Source: CAKZLS01 sp963771545 (lineage in GTDB: Bacteria; Pseudomonadota; Alphaproteobacteria; Rhodospirillales; Defluviicoccaceae). From it: a stretch of DNA of 64,000 nucleotides. The DNA lies in NCBI GenBank assembly GCA_963771545.1, contig CAVYTX010000005.1:310001-374000 (forward strand), written 5' to 3'. Below the pieces are notes generated by a model. That model was not told the DNA's origin. It searched no databases and saw only the letters and a list, made by a program, of their open reading frames with translations. The first letter of the stretch is position 1, and each line of letters begins with the position of its first letter. Of the stretch, positions 43,959 to 52,947 are shown in pieces. Position numbers and translations under genes: made by a program.

Positions 43959-44879
43959 GTGCCGCCCCTACCCGAACCCCTGATCCCGATGATCGCCGCG
44001 GAGGCAAGGGCCCCCATTCCACCGTCGATCAGCGCCATCGCGGAAGCGGCGCGCGCGCGCCACGGCCACGGCATCGCGGCGGTGCTGGGATATGGCAGCT
44101 GCCTCCGCGAAGGCGACGACAGGGGCAAGGTCGTTGATCTTTACCTGTTGCCGGACGATTACCGCTCCATCTACGCCAACCCCTTGATGCGGGTGGCCAA
44201 CGTGCTGCTGCCGCCCAACGTCTTTTATCTGGAAACGCTGTTCGAGGATCGGGTTGTGCGATGCAAGTACGCCATCGTCAGCTTGGAGGATCTCGTTCGT
44301 CTGGTTCGTCCGCAAACGTTTCATCCGTACTTCTGGGCGCGCTTCGCGCAGCCGACGGCGATCGTCTGGGCTCGCGACGAGGAGGCCGAAAAGCGGGTGA
44401 TGACGGTGTTGGCGCGTTCGGTTTCCACCATGATCCGTGAGGCCGCGCCCTTTCTCCCCCCCGACGTTCCATCCAGGGACTTCTGGATCCGCGCTTTCTC
44501 CGAAACCTACCGGACGGAGCTTCGGGCCGAGCGTCCTGGCCGGGCTGTCCATCTTTATGAAATCCACGCGGCGCGCTACGACCGTATTATCGCCACCATG
44601 CGAGAAGCCGGCGGCGGCGAACCGCTGAATGGAGATCGTCGATCCGCCAAACGCAACGAGGGACGCTGGCGACGCCGCCGATATCTAGGCAAGGTGCTCT
44701 CGGTCTTGCGGCTGATGAAGTCGGCGTTCACCTTTCACGATGGACCCGTATATCTAGTGTGGAAGATCGAGCAGCATTCGGGGGTGAAAGTGACGCTGAC
44801 GCCGTGGCAGCGCCGTCACCCGATTTTAGCGTCGCCGACCCTGTTTTGGCGGCTTTACCGAAAAGGTGCGTTTCGCTAG
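43959..44879 (+). CDS. TAM41/Mmp37-like nucleotidyltransferase (candidate lipid cytidylyltransferase)
   Basis: 306 residues. I recognise a TAM41-like pattern rather than close identity: G44-Y-G-S47 followed by D60-L-Y-L63 (nucleotidyltransferase GS...Dx), then PPNVFYLETLFED, K103-Y-A-I-V-S-L-E-D-L and FWARFAQPTAIVWA, in the order seen in mitochondrial TAM41, which makes CDP-diacylglycerol. The C-terminal half is basic. GTG 43959 or ATG 43989 are possible starts. It follows the lipid kinase by 27 bp and its stop overlaps the convergent spt stop (CTAG, 44876-44879). A role in activating ceramide phosphate or a head-group donor with CTP is inferred. By gene order the Caulobacter counterpart would be CpgC (from memory). 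Confidence 0.65.
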   Translation: MPPLPEPLIPMIAAEARAPIPPSISAIAEAARARHGHGIAAVLGYGSCLREGDDRGKVVDLYLLPDDYRSIYANPLMRVANVLLPPNVFYLETLFEDRVVRCKYAIVSLEDLVRLVRPQTFHPYFWARFAQPTAIVWARDEEAEKRVMTVLARSVSTMIREAAPFLPPDVPSRDFWIRAFSETYRTELRAERPGRAVHLYEIHAARYDRIIATMREAGGGEPLNGDRRSAKRNEGRWRRRRYLGKVLSVLRLMKSAFTFHDGPVYLVWKIEQHSGVKVTLTPWQRRHPILASPTLFWRLYRKGAFR

Positions 44880-46096
44880 GCGCTGGCGATCCGGGCGGCC
44901 TCTTTCTCTCGAACGCTCAGTTCGGCCGCGATGCTCCCGAATCGTTCGCAAATCTGTTTGATTTGATCTGGTGTGTGGGCGGCGGAAACGCTGCATCTCA
45001 GCAGGCACGTGCCCGTTGGGGTGCCCGGCGGCAGGGCGAGATTGACATACACGCCGTTTTCCAGCAGCCGGTTCCAAGCGTAGATGGCCGTCTGTTCGTC
45101 CTTCATCCGGATCGCAATCACCGGACTTTCCGGCGAGATGATGTCGAAACCGAGATCCGATAGGCCGTCGTGCAGCGCCTTGGCGTTATCCCAAAGGCGG
45201 AGCCGCAATTCGGGTCGCTGCTGGATCCGCTCCAAGGCCGCGAGCACCGAGGCGACGTTCGAAGGCGAGGCCGACGCGGTGAACATGTAGGGTCGGCTGC
45301 AGAAGCGCAGAACCTCGAAGTTGGGATGATTGGACGCGCCAAAGCCGCCGACCGCGCCCAGGCTCTTGCTGAACGTTCCCGCAACGAAATCGACGGCGTC
45401 CTCGACGCCCTGCTCCTCGGCTAAACCACGGCCGTGGTCGCCGAGCACGCCGAGCGAGTGGGCCTCGTCCACCAGCAGATAAGCGCCATGCTTCTGTTTG
45501 ACCTCGACGAATTCCTTGAGCGGCGCGCGATCGCCCAGCATGCTATAAATGCCCTCGACGATCACGAGCTTACACGTGCCCGCGTCGCCGAGCCGCGTAA
45601 GGCGCTTGTCCAAATCTTCCGGGTCGTTATGCCGGAAACGGACCAGAGTGGCGCCGCTCAACCGGCATCCGTCGTAGATACTGCTGTGGGAGTCCGCGTC
45701 TAACAGAATGACGTCGTTCGCCGCCGCAAGACCGGCGATGATGCCAAGATTGGCTTGATAGCCGGTGGGGAAAACCATCGCCGACCGCCGGTTAAGGAAA
45801 CGGGCAATGGCCTCCTCGACCGCCAGGTGCGTGGCGTAAGTGCCATTGGCGATTCGCGACCCCGTGGTGCCCGTGCCGAATTTCCGGATCGCTTCGATGG
45901 CCGCTTCCGAACACACCGGATCAAAGGTGATGCCGAGGTAGTTGTTGGTGCCCACAAGGATGGTGCGACGTCCGTCAATCCGCGCTTCGGTGGTCGAGTA
46001 AATCTCCTCCATGCACAAATTGAACGGATCCTTGCCGTAGTTCAGCAGCTCGGCGTGCCGGGCGCCGGAAAGACTGTACTTGTCAAGAATATCCAT
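44876..46096 (-). CDS. spt: serine palmitoyltransferase
   Basis: PLP enzyme of the alpha-oxoamine synthase family, 406 residues. The lysine that binds PLP is K244 in the motif GTFSKSLGAVGGF, with the ASNHPNFEVLRFCSRPYMFTAS stretch behind it; both match bacterial Spt rather than KBL or BioF. DEAHSLGVLGDHGRG holds the PLP-ring Asp and His. It condenses serine with acyl-thioester to 3-keto-sphinganine. A dedicated ACP lies 2 bp upstream, followed further up by cerR and a fatty acyl-AMP ligase, all on the minus strand, the same order as the Caulobacter ceramide cluster. Confidence 0.88.
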   Translation of the reverse strand: MDILDKYSLSGARHAELLNYGKDPFNLCMEEIYSTTEARIDGRRTILVGTNNYLGITFDPVCSEAAIEAIRKFGTGTTGSRIANGTYATHLAVEEAIARFLNRRSAMVFPTGYQANLGIIAGLAAANDVILLDADSHSSIYDGCRLSGATLVRFRHNDPEDLDKRLTRLGDAGTCKLVIVEGIYSMLGDRAPLKEFVEVKQKHGAYLLVDEAHSLGVLGDHGRGLAEEQGVEDAVDFVAGTFSKSLGAVGGFGASNHPNFEVLRFCSRPYMFTASASPSNVASVLAALERIQQRPELRLRLWDNAKALHDGLSDLGFDIISPESPVIAIRMKDEQTAIYAWNRLLENGVYVNLALPPGTPTGTCLLRCSVSAAHTPDQIKQICERFGSIAAELSVREKEAARIASA

Positions 46097-46098
46097 AG

Positions 46099-46350
46099 TC
46101 AGCGGCCTTCCAACCGCTTGCTCACGAGTTCCGCCAGGTCTCCGATACGTTCGATGTCGGAGACCAGATTGATCGGGATATCGATGTCGAACTTGTCCTC
46201 GATCTCCATGATCAGATCCATGACCTCAACGGAGTCGATATCCAGGTCCGAACCGAGATTGGTCGCGGCGGTGAGTTCTATCCCCTCTTTATTGTATTTC
46301 TGCAGGAATTCGCAGAGCTCACCGACAATGGAGTCCATGTGATCAACCAT
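46099..46350 (-). CDS. acyl carrier protein dedicated to sphingolipid synthesis
   Basis: 83 residues, acidic, four-helix ACP. The phosphopantetheine site is S40 in DLDIDSVEVMDLI, a DSxE variant of the usual DSL. M1 or M5 may be the start. Only 2 bp separate it from spt, and the FAAL gene lies upstream in the same operon. In Caulobacter the equivalent specialised ACP carries the acyl chain to Spt (AcpR). An ordinary fatty-acid-synthesis ACP would be expected next to fabD/fabG/fabF, which are absent here. Confidence 0.92.
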   Translation of the reverse strand: MVDHMDSIVGELCEFLQKYNKEGIELTAATNLGSDLDIDSVEVMDLIMEIEDKFDIDIPINLVSDIERIGDLAELVSKRLEGR

Positions 46351-46418
46351 CTTGCGCCCGTCCGTTCAATTCACCCGGCTCAACCTCGGCCGCGGCGTCC
46401 CCTGACTCCCCCGGGCGC

Positions 46419-47375
46419 TCACAGCCAGTCCTGGCGCTTATACCATAGCAGGGTCTGTTCAAAACCCTCTTTGAAGCGCGTCCGAGGCCGCCACTCCTTG
46501 AGAACCCGGGGACGCGACAGTTTGCACACCCAATCCGGATGGAACAGCTCGCGCAGTTTCGCCTTGGTGAGCATGGGCGATCGGCCGAGCACCGATGAAA
46601 CGGCCTCGTTGACCGCGACGGGCAACCAGACGGCCTGAAAGGGAACCGCGAGGCACCGCACGGGACGGCCCAGATATCCGCTGGCGATTTCGGCGAGTTC
46701 GGTCCACGAATAACCGTCCACTCGACCGTCATCCGGCTCGATGATACTGCCGTTCCATTTGGGAACCTCCAGCAATTTCTCGATCGCCGCCACCAGATCG
46801 TCGATATAGATCAACGAAAAGCGCCCTTGAGCGCGCCACGGAACGATGGCGTATCCTCGAACCAGTTGGCGAAAAAAACCAAGAGTCGACCGGTCGCCAG
46901 GACCGTAAACGGCCGGGGGCCGCACCACGCAATACTCGAGCCCGGATCCCTGACGGGCCATCACGTCCTCGGCGGCGTGCTTGCTGGCCGCGTAGGGCGA
47001 AAGAGATGGCTCCCGCGCCGCCAGCGACGATACCAGCAGCACGCGGGGACGCGACCTTGCTTCGGCTACCGCCGCGGCCAGCCGCTCCGTACCTAAGGCA
47101 TTGATCGCCTGAAATTCCTTGCTGCTGCGGGCCTTGATGGCGCCGGCGCAGTGAATAACCACATCCGCGCCGTCCACAAGCCGCCGCAGGCTGTCGGAAT
47201 CCTCAAGGGACCCCTCAACGATTTCCAGGTCGTCTGCGTGGGCGATGCAGGCGGGGTTGCGAACCAGGGCGCGGACCGGCAACCCGCGTTCGTTCAACGA
47301 ACGCGCCAGAGCGCTGCCGATAAAACCACTGGCTCCGGTGAGCGCTATGCAGGCTGTTGAAGAATCAAGCGGCAC
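46419..47375 (-). CDS. cerR: NAD(P)-dependent epimerase/dehydratase-family ceramide reductase
   Basis: 318 residues, extended SDR. The Rossmann motif is TGASGFIGSALA at about residue 13, and YAASKHAAE supplies the Tyr-x-x-x-Lys pair. The C-terminal half is lipid-substrate-like in composition, with many Trp and Arg. Its position between the ACP and the FAAL matches Caulobacter CerR, which reduces the 3-keto group of oxidised ceramide. UDP-sugar epimerase is the naive alternative, but the neighbours argue against it. Confidence 0.8.
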   Translation of the reverse strand: MPLDSSTACIALTGASGFIGSALARSLNERGLPVRALVRNPACIAHADDLEIVEGSLEDSDSLRRLVDGADVVIHCAGAIKARSSKEFQAINALGTERLAAAVAEARSRPRVLLVSSLAAREPSLSPYAASKHAAEDVMARQGSGLEYCVVRPPAVYGPGDRSTLGFFRQLVRGYAIVPWRAQGRFSLIYIDDLVAAIEKLLEVPKWNGSIIEPDDGRVDGYSWTELAEIASGYLGRPVRCLAVPFQAVWLPVAVNEAVSSVLGRSPMLTKAKLRELFHPDWVCKLSRPRVLKEWRPRTRFKEGFEQTLLWYKRQDWL

Positions 47376-47396
47376 CGTGTCCTCGAGCCCGCCGCC

Positions 47397-49193
47397 TTAT
47401 GCTCCCGCGGAGGCGGCCAATCGGGGTTGCTCCATATGCGGCTCCGGCTCGACCGGTTCGGCGTGCAGAAGGCGGATCGAGCCATCCAGGTATTGCGTCT
47501 TGGCAGCCGCACGGCTGAGTTTGCCTGAAGAGGTATAGATTAACGAGCGCGCCGGAACCAGAACGACCTCGCAGTGGACGCCGGCTGTCCGGTGAATGGT
47601 CGCCGCGATCTCCTTGACCAACACCCGCTGTTTCTCCGGATCGTTCACATAACATTCGACAACGACGACCACGCGTTCCTCGTCGTTGCCGTCCGTAACC
47701 GAGAACGCCGCCGCGCAACCGCTGCGCACCCCCGGGAGAGTTTCCACGGCCCATTCCAGATCCTGCGGCCAGATGTTGCGGCCGTTGCAGATGATCATGT
47801 CCTTGCGGCGCCCGGTGATCACAATCTCACCGTCGACCAAGTATCCCATATCGCCGGTATCCAGCCAGCCATCCGCGAGGATCGCCGCCCGGGTGGCCTC
47901 CGCATTACGGAAATACCCGTCCATGAGGCTCGGTCCCTTGATGCAGACACGTCCGATGGACCGCTCGGCGAGAACCTGGTTTTCATCGTCGCGGATCTCG
48001 ACCTCGTATCCGGGCATGACCCGGCCGCACAGCACGAACGAACGCGCGTTCGCGGCCGATCCGGCCGCGTGCGCGGGCACCGCCTTGCCGGTGCGCTCGT
48101 AGGCGTCCCGGTCCACCCGATCCACCCGTACGCCGACCCCAATGTCCGTGAAGCTCACGGCCAACGTCGCCTCGGCCAAGCCATAACTGGGCAGGAACGC
48201 CGTTTTGTCGAAGCCGCAAGTCGCGAAAGTTTCGGCAAACGCATCCAGCACATCGGGCCGCACCATTTCGCCGCCGATACCGGCAATTCGCCAACGCGAC
48301 AGGTCGAACTCGCCCCCATTGCCCTTGGCCGCGCGCCGGACGCACAGCTCGTAGCCGAAGGTTGGGCTGAACGAGATGGTTCCGCCATGATCGGACATGG
48401 TCTTCAGCCAAGTACGCGGACGGAGCGCAAACGTGGAGGTCGCCAGATAGTCGATGGAAACCTGCGACAGCATCGGGGCGAGGCAGAATCCGACCAGCCC
48501 CATATCGTGGTAAAGCGGCAGCCACGACGTGGCGCGATCCCCCGGCCGGAGCCGCAGTCCGTACTGGCCGATCGCCCGTCCGTTGCTGGTGATCGCCCGC
48601 TGGGTCACGAGCACGCCCCTCGGCTGGGTGGTGCTTCCGGACGAATACTGGAGATAGCACGGTTCGCTCTTGTCGAACGGGCGGGGGTCGCCGCCCCGTG
48701 CCGTCAAAGTGTAGAAATCATCCGGAGAGCCGATCAAATCGACGCTCAAGCCATCGGCGGCCTCGCGCAGCGTGTGCAGCAGATCGGCGGAGGCCGTGGC
48801 GGCCGAAAGCCCTGCCGCCGAAATCATCCCGCGAAGGCGCGTAACATGGGATTCATGTCCGCCGAGATTGATACTCAGCGGTAGCGGCACCGGGATCAAT
48901 CCCGCGTACTGACATGCGTAAAAGAAAACGACGAAATCGGCGGTGGTTTCGGCAATCAGACCGAAGCGGCTTCCACGCTCCAAGCCGCTGGTGCTCAGCC
49001 GAACCGCCAAGTCGAGGGCGCGCTCGCGGATTTCTCCATAGGTCAATACATCAGCGATCTGGCCTCGGGGCGAGAAAAAATTGCACCCCGTGACGCCTTT
49101 CGCGGCGTAATCCAATCCATCCGTGAGGGTCTCGAACTCACCAATCCGAAACGCTAGATCTGCATTCGTCGTTGCAGTCAGCCGCACCATCAC
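47397..49193 (-). CDS. fatty acyl-AMP ligase / acyl-ACP synthetase of the ceramide operon
   Basis: 598-residue adenylate-forming enzyme of the FAAL type. AMP motif YSSGSTTQPRGVLVTQRA near residue 180, the YHDMGLVGFCLAPML segment, LPSYGLAEATLAVSFTD and WLDTGDMGYLVDGEIVITGRRKDMIICNGRNIWPQDLE at the C-terminal lid. It activates a free fatty acid with ATP and loads it on the ACP encoded two genes downstream (Caulobacter AasR role). First gene of the aas-cerR-acp-spt operon. An AT-rich promoter region with a weak Irr-like palindrome lies upstream. Confidence 0.88.
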   Translation of the reverse strand: MMVRLTATTNADLAFRIGEFETLTDGLDYAAKGVTGCNFFSPRGQIADVLTYGEIRERALDLAVRLSTSGLERGSRFGLIAETTADFVVFFYACQYAGLIPVPLPLSINLGGHESHVTRLRGMISAAGLSAATASADLLHTLREAADGLSVDLIGSPDDFYTLTARGGDPRPFDKSEPCYLQYSSGSTTQPRGVLVTQRAITSNGRAIGQYGLRLRPGDRATSWLPLYHDMGLVGFCLAPMLSQVSIDYLATSTFALRPRTWLKTMSDHGGTISFSPTFGYELCVRRAAKGNGGEFDLSRWRIAGIGGEMVRPDVLDAFAETFATCGFDKTAFLPSYGLAEATLAVSFTDIGVGVRVDRVDRDAYERTGKAVPAHAAGSAANARSFVLCGRVMPGYEVEIRDDENQVLAERSIGRVCIKGPSLMDGYFRNAEATRAAILADGWLDTGDMGYLVDGEIVITGRRKDMIICNGRNIWPQDLEWAVETLPGVRSGCAAAFSVTDGNDEERVVVVVECYVNDPEKQRVLVKEIAATIHRTAGVHCEVVLVPARSLIYTSSGKLSRAAAKTQYLDGSIRLLHAEPVEPEPHMEQPRLAASAGA

Positions 49194-49641
49194 CTCCTCC
49201 GCCCCACAACACCAACGTCCGAGATCGGCGTTCGGGGTCCCGCGTCCTCGGAAAGCACCAAAAAAAGCCCGACACGTTCATCGCATCGTTGTCCGCGGCT
49301 CAACAAAAACAACGGTTGGACGGTAAACGACAGAAACGATTTAAACTAGTTGTCGATTTTATTCTTCTATCGAGAAATATTTTTTTGATAATAGTTCTCA
49401 TGATCGATCGCTACCAACCTTTATTGAACCATTCAAATCAATCTTTGTTACGGTTTGTTACGTCATTTGACCCGTTTTCCCCACGAATCTCAAGGATTCC
49501 GGTCGCCGATCAGGGGCAAATAGCGAGGCAATATCGCCGGACCCGACGGAATCACCATGATTCATTGTCAACATTACCATATGTAGTGACGGAATGACAA
49601 CTTCGCGCTACAAAAAGCGAAATCATCGAATTTTCTTGCAT
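49194..49641 (-). promoter_or_regulatory. AT-rich upstream region of the ceramide operon
   Basis: 448 bp with no supported gene and much lower GC than its surroundings, especially 49320-49480. At 49385-49401, TTGATAATAGTTCTCAT is an imperfect palindrome matching 10 of 14 positions of the Irr-box consensus; in such AT-rich DNA this may be chance. It separates the FAAL start from the EamA gene stop. Confidence 0.45.
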
Positions 49642-50541
49642 TCAATTGGCGGCGGGTCGTTTGAACTCGCTCAGCGCGATACCCGACAGCACCAGCGCAA
49701 GGGCGCCGAGGGCTTTCCACTCCGGCTGTTCGCCCAGCACGATCACCCCCACGAGCACGGCCCACAAGGGAATCAGGTAGTTGATCAGCGACAGAAAGCT
49801 AGGGCCCGCCAGGGCAATAAGCTTGAAGTAGACAACGGTCGCCATGGCGGTCGAAACCAAGCCGAGGACCGCGACGGCCACGAGGCTTGCCGGAGCAATG
49901 GGAGAAGCCAAAAGGTCGCCATTCACGGCCGCCACGGGCGCCATGATCACTGACGCGACGACGGCCACCCCGGCGGCGGCGACGAGGGCGTCGCTATCGG
50001 GCCTGCGCCGCGCAATGATGGTGGCGACGGCATAGCACAGCGCGCCCGCGAAAACGGCGAGTTTCGACAGGAGGTCGGAGCCGGAGCCGGTCGCCGTCAA
50101 GACGGCTTCCGGTCCGATCAGAACGACGACTCCCGCAAACCCGGTGGCGAAGCCGGCCGCCCGGTTGGGCGTCAGTCTTTCCCCGTCAACGAAAATATGG
50201 GCGAGAACCAGCGTCGCCAACGGCATCACTGCCATGAGGATCCCGGCAAGACCACTGTCGATCCCCCGCTGTCCCCAGCTGATTAACCAGAAAGGAATGC
50301 AGTTACCCATCACCGCCATGGCGATGAAAAACACCCAGTGCCGTCCCCAACCCGGGAGTTGCCTGCCCATGGCCACCACGGTAACTCCGAGGATGACGGC
50401 CGCGATCACCAATCGGCCAGCCACCACGCTCGACGGCGACAGAGCCGATACCGCCACTTTGGTTAGCATGAACGAACTGCCCCACATGGCGACGAGAGCG
50501 AGCAACAGGACCCAGTGGAGCAAAGGCCGGCGGCCAAACAT
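49642..50541 (-). CDS. EamA/DMT-family transporter
   Basis: 299 residues from the ATG at 50541, which has GGAAGGAAGG 9-18 bases upstream, preferred over 50604. Ten predicted TM helices in two EamA repeats: first repeat from LLLALVAMWGSSFML, second around LSLINYLIPLWAVLVGVIVLGEQPEW. Both repeats have the usual Pro/Gly-rich end helices. Exports small metabolites such as amino acids or their analogues; the substrate cannot be read. Stands apart from the ceramide operon upstream region and is not clearly linked to it. Confidence 0.9.
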   Translation of the reverse strand: MFGRRPLLHWVLLLALVAMWGSSFMLTKVAVSALSPSSVVAGRLVIAAVILGVTVVAMGRQLPGWGRHWVFFIAMAVMGNCIPFWLISWGQRGIDSGLAGILMAVMPLATLVLAHIFVDGERLTPNRAAGFATGFAGVVVLIGPEAVLTATGSGSDLLSKLAVFAGALCYAVATIIARRRPDSDALVAAAGVAVVASVIMAPVAAVNGDLLASPIAPASLVAVAVLGLVSTAMATVVYFKLIALAGPSFLSLINYLIPLWAVLVGVIVLGEQPEWKALGALALVLSGIALSEFKRPAAN

Positions 50542-50631
50542 GACGAGACGCCTTCCTTCCGGGCTGTTTCGGGAGATCGGAGGCATTGCCAGATGGCCCG
50601 TCATAGGGTCTCGAAAACGCCGATGAAAGCC

Positions 50632-51291
50632 TTATTCGGAGACGAAGGGATTGGTTTTGCGTTCATGGCCGAATGTGGACATGGGGCCGTGACCCGAGAT
50701 GAACGCCACGTCGTCGCCGAGCGGCCACAACTGCTCGCGGATGGAGCGGATGAGGGTGTCGAAATCGCCCCTGGGGAAATCGGTGCGGCCGATGGATCCG
50801 GCGAACAGCACATCGCCCACGAACGCAAGCCGCGACGGCGGGTGAAAGAAGACCACGTGCCCGGGCGTGTGTCCGGGACAAAACAACACGTCGAACACTA
50901 GGGTGCCAACGGTAACCTGGTCACCCGCCTGGACCCAACGATCAGGGGTAAAGGTGCGCGCTCCCGGGACGCCGAAGCTGCGGCCCTGATCCGCCATGCC
51001 GTCGATCCAGAATTTGTCCTCCACATGCGGCCCCTCGACGGGGAGACCCAGCTTGTCCACCAGATCGGCGGTGCCGCCCGCATGGTCCAGGTGCCCATGG
51101 GTCAGGAGGATTTTCTCCAACGCGACGCCATGCTCCTCCACCGTCGCCAGGATCCGGTCGATATCGCCGCCCGGATCGACGACCGCGCCCTTCATGGTTT
51201 CCAGGCACCAAACGACGGAACAGTTCTGCACGAACGGCGTCACCGGAACGATGACGCACTTCAGGTTCGTCTGGGTTTCGCTGTCAGTCAC
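50632..51291 (-). CDS. MBL-fold metallo-hydrolase (glyoxalase II-like)
   Basis: 219 residues from GTG 51291 (AAGGA 8 bases upstream); the frame continues to 51366 without a ribosome site. Metal ligands: THGHLDHAGG near residue 60, H in PGHTPGH, D in VGDVLF and H in SGHGPM. The short single-domain form without a glyoxalase-II C-terminal domain is typical of YcbL-like proteins, which hydrolyse S-lactoylglutathione or other thioesters. The exact substrate is unknown. Confidence 0.93.
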   Translation of the reverse strand: MTDSETQTNLKCVIVPVTPFVQNCSVVWCLETMKGAVVDPGGDIDRILATVEEHGVALEKILLTHGHLDHAGGTADLVDKLGLPVEGPHVEDKFWIDGMADQGRSFGVPGARTFTPDRWVQAGDQVTVGTLVFDVLFCPGHTPGHVVFFHPPSRLAFVGDVLFAGSIGRTDFPRGDFDTLIRSIREQLWPLGDDVAFISGHGPMSTFGHERKTNPFVSE

Positions 51292-51664
51292 ACTTGGGAT
51301 CCTTGCTGCCGCCAGCAGAAAACTAATGGGCCCGCCCGAGTACAGCGCTCTTCGAAGCGGCGCCACGCCAGGCGACGCAATGTGAGCGGCCCTGTGTCTC
51401 AGTTTTTGTCCGGCGGGGCAACCCCTTGCACGTCAAGTCTCGTGTGGTGACGATCGGCCGAAACCGCTGGTTGTCGCAACCCATGACACTTTTTCAAACG
51501 TTTTGCTCTTCCCAGCGCCTCCGTCCAGGCCCCCGGCGCCGGGTTATGAAAACGTGGCCAAACGGTACTTGCCATCATCGGGCCAGAAAGCCGATACTAT
51601 GGGCTTGCGTGGGGATGTGGCTGGAGTTGCGAGACTTTCGGGGGGTTGAAGTCGGGGAGAGCGC
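51292..51664. other. intergenic stretch, no gene seen
   Basis: 373 bp between the divergent MBL and 51665 genes. No frame with a ribosome site, no RNA gene and no clear promoter was found. It presumably holds the two promoters. Confidence 0.5.
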
Positions 51665-52243
51665 ATGTCCGGTACCAACGATCCATTGGCCCGTTATCTT
51701 GATGCGTTGCGCGCGGCGAGCGCATCGCAAGCGCGCGACCGCGGCACCAACGCCCGGGAGGTCCTGATGGCCACCGTGCGATACGTCGCGTCAATCAGCG
51801 GTCCGAAGGAGGACCTAGGCGCCCCGCTTCTGGACCTGCTCGCGGAGTTGGACGGCTCGCGGTCGGGACGCCCGTCGATGACGCCGCAGCCCAACGAAGT
51901 TCGGGGGCGGCCCATGCTGCGGGCCCGGGAGCAGGCCTATCGCGCCCGCGCGGCCGCCGCGATGGACGCGCTGATCAGCCGGGGCACGCTGAGGGCCCGG
52001 TCGGCCCAGATCGTCGCCCGCATGCTCAACAAGAACGATCCGGACATCATGGCCGCGGACATCGCCGAATGGCGCGATGCGCTCCGGGCGGAATTGCCCG
52101 AAGAGGGCCGGGGGGAGCCGGCGATCATGAGCGCCGAACTTGGGGTCGACGTTTTCAAGCAGGCACTGCAACAGCTGGAGGGCATGCCCGCCGCCGAAGC
52201 TCCGGCCCTGCGGCGGGCGCTGGAGGCGTGGCTATCCCGGTAA
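51665..52243 (+). CDS. hypothetical helical protein
   Basis: 192 residues, no signal peptide or TM helix, rich in Ala/Arg/Leu/Glu and predicted mostly helical. A GGGGAGA ribosome site precedes the ATG. I do not recognise a domain; the middle segment (YRARAAAAMDALISRGTLRARSAQIVARML) is strongly basic and could bind nucleic acid or a protein surface. It is followed by a META-domain lipoprotein gene on the same strand. Confidence 0.75.
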   Translation: MSGTNDPLARYLDALRAASASQARDRGTNAREVLMATVRYVASISGPKEDLGAPLLDLLAELDGSRSGRPSMTPQPNEVRGRPMLRAREQAYRARAAAAMDALISRGTLRARSAQIVARMLNKNDPDIMAADIAEWRDALRAELPEEGRGEPAIMSAELGVDVFKQALQQLEGMPAAEAPALRRALEAWLSR

Positions 52244-52310
52244 CCGCGGGTTGCGTGCTGTCCCGATACGGTTCCGGGTCCGATCGGTTGAGTGTGGGGA
52301 GGCATTCAGC

Positions 52311-52749
52311 GTGGATTTCAAACACATTTTAGCGGTAGCGCTCGTGACGATACTCCTCGTGGGCGGTTGTGAAACCACGGGATCGGAAACGAGACCGGTG
52401 AGGGACCTGGCAGGAACCTCCTGGCGGGCCACGGACATCGGCGGCAAGGACGTCACCGACGGCGTTCGGTCGACCCTCGCCTTCGCCGAACCCGGAAACG
52501 TTGCCGGAACCGGTGGGTGCAACCGTTTTTTCGGCGCCGTGACCGTGGAAGGCCCATCCATTGAATTCGGCAAAATGGGATCCACCATGATGGCTTGTCC
52601 TCCGCCGCTCATGGAGCAGGAAAAACGCTTTTTGGACGCGCTTGGCGAGGCCAAGCGGTTTGAGGTTCGCGATGGAATGCTGCTCGATATTCGGCGACGG
52701 CCCCGATCCCGTCATCCGATTTAGCGAGACAGAGGCGAAGAACAAATAG
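52311..52749 (+). pseudogene. META-domain lipoprotein, probable C-terminal frameshift
   Basis: Starts at GTG 52311 (GGGGAGG 8 bases upstream). A lipoprotein signal peptide ends VGGC with Cys near residue 20. The HslJ/META core follows: GTSWRAT, GTGGCNRFFGAV, the MGSTMMACPPPLMEQEKRFLDAL signature. In the starting frame the protein ends MLLDIRRRPRSRHPI at 52724, which loses the META ending, while the neighbouring frame reads FGDGPDPVIRFSETEAKNK and stops at 52749, giving the expected ending. Dropping one base near 52686-52692 restores this. Either a mutation or an error; if the latter, an intact ~145-residue outer-membrane lipoprotein. Confidence 0.65.
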
Positions 52750-52947
52750 GCGGCGCTTGAGCACCGTGGAGGACAGGATATGCGGCATCGTGGTCCGCGA
52801 TCCCAGTGGTCGGCTGCACTCCGACCGCGCGTGGCGGGTAAACACCCTCCCGTCTCGTTCAGCGGGATAAATTCAGTATAAACAATGCTAGGCCGCGGTA
52901 AGAATTGTAACCATGTTACGGACTGAACGAGGAAAAAGGAGCGGGTT

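Noticed and set aside
44876..46096. BioF or KBL (biotin or threonine catabolism)
   Set aside because: The PLP-lysine context and the acp/cerR/FAAL neighbours match serine palmitoyltransferase.
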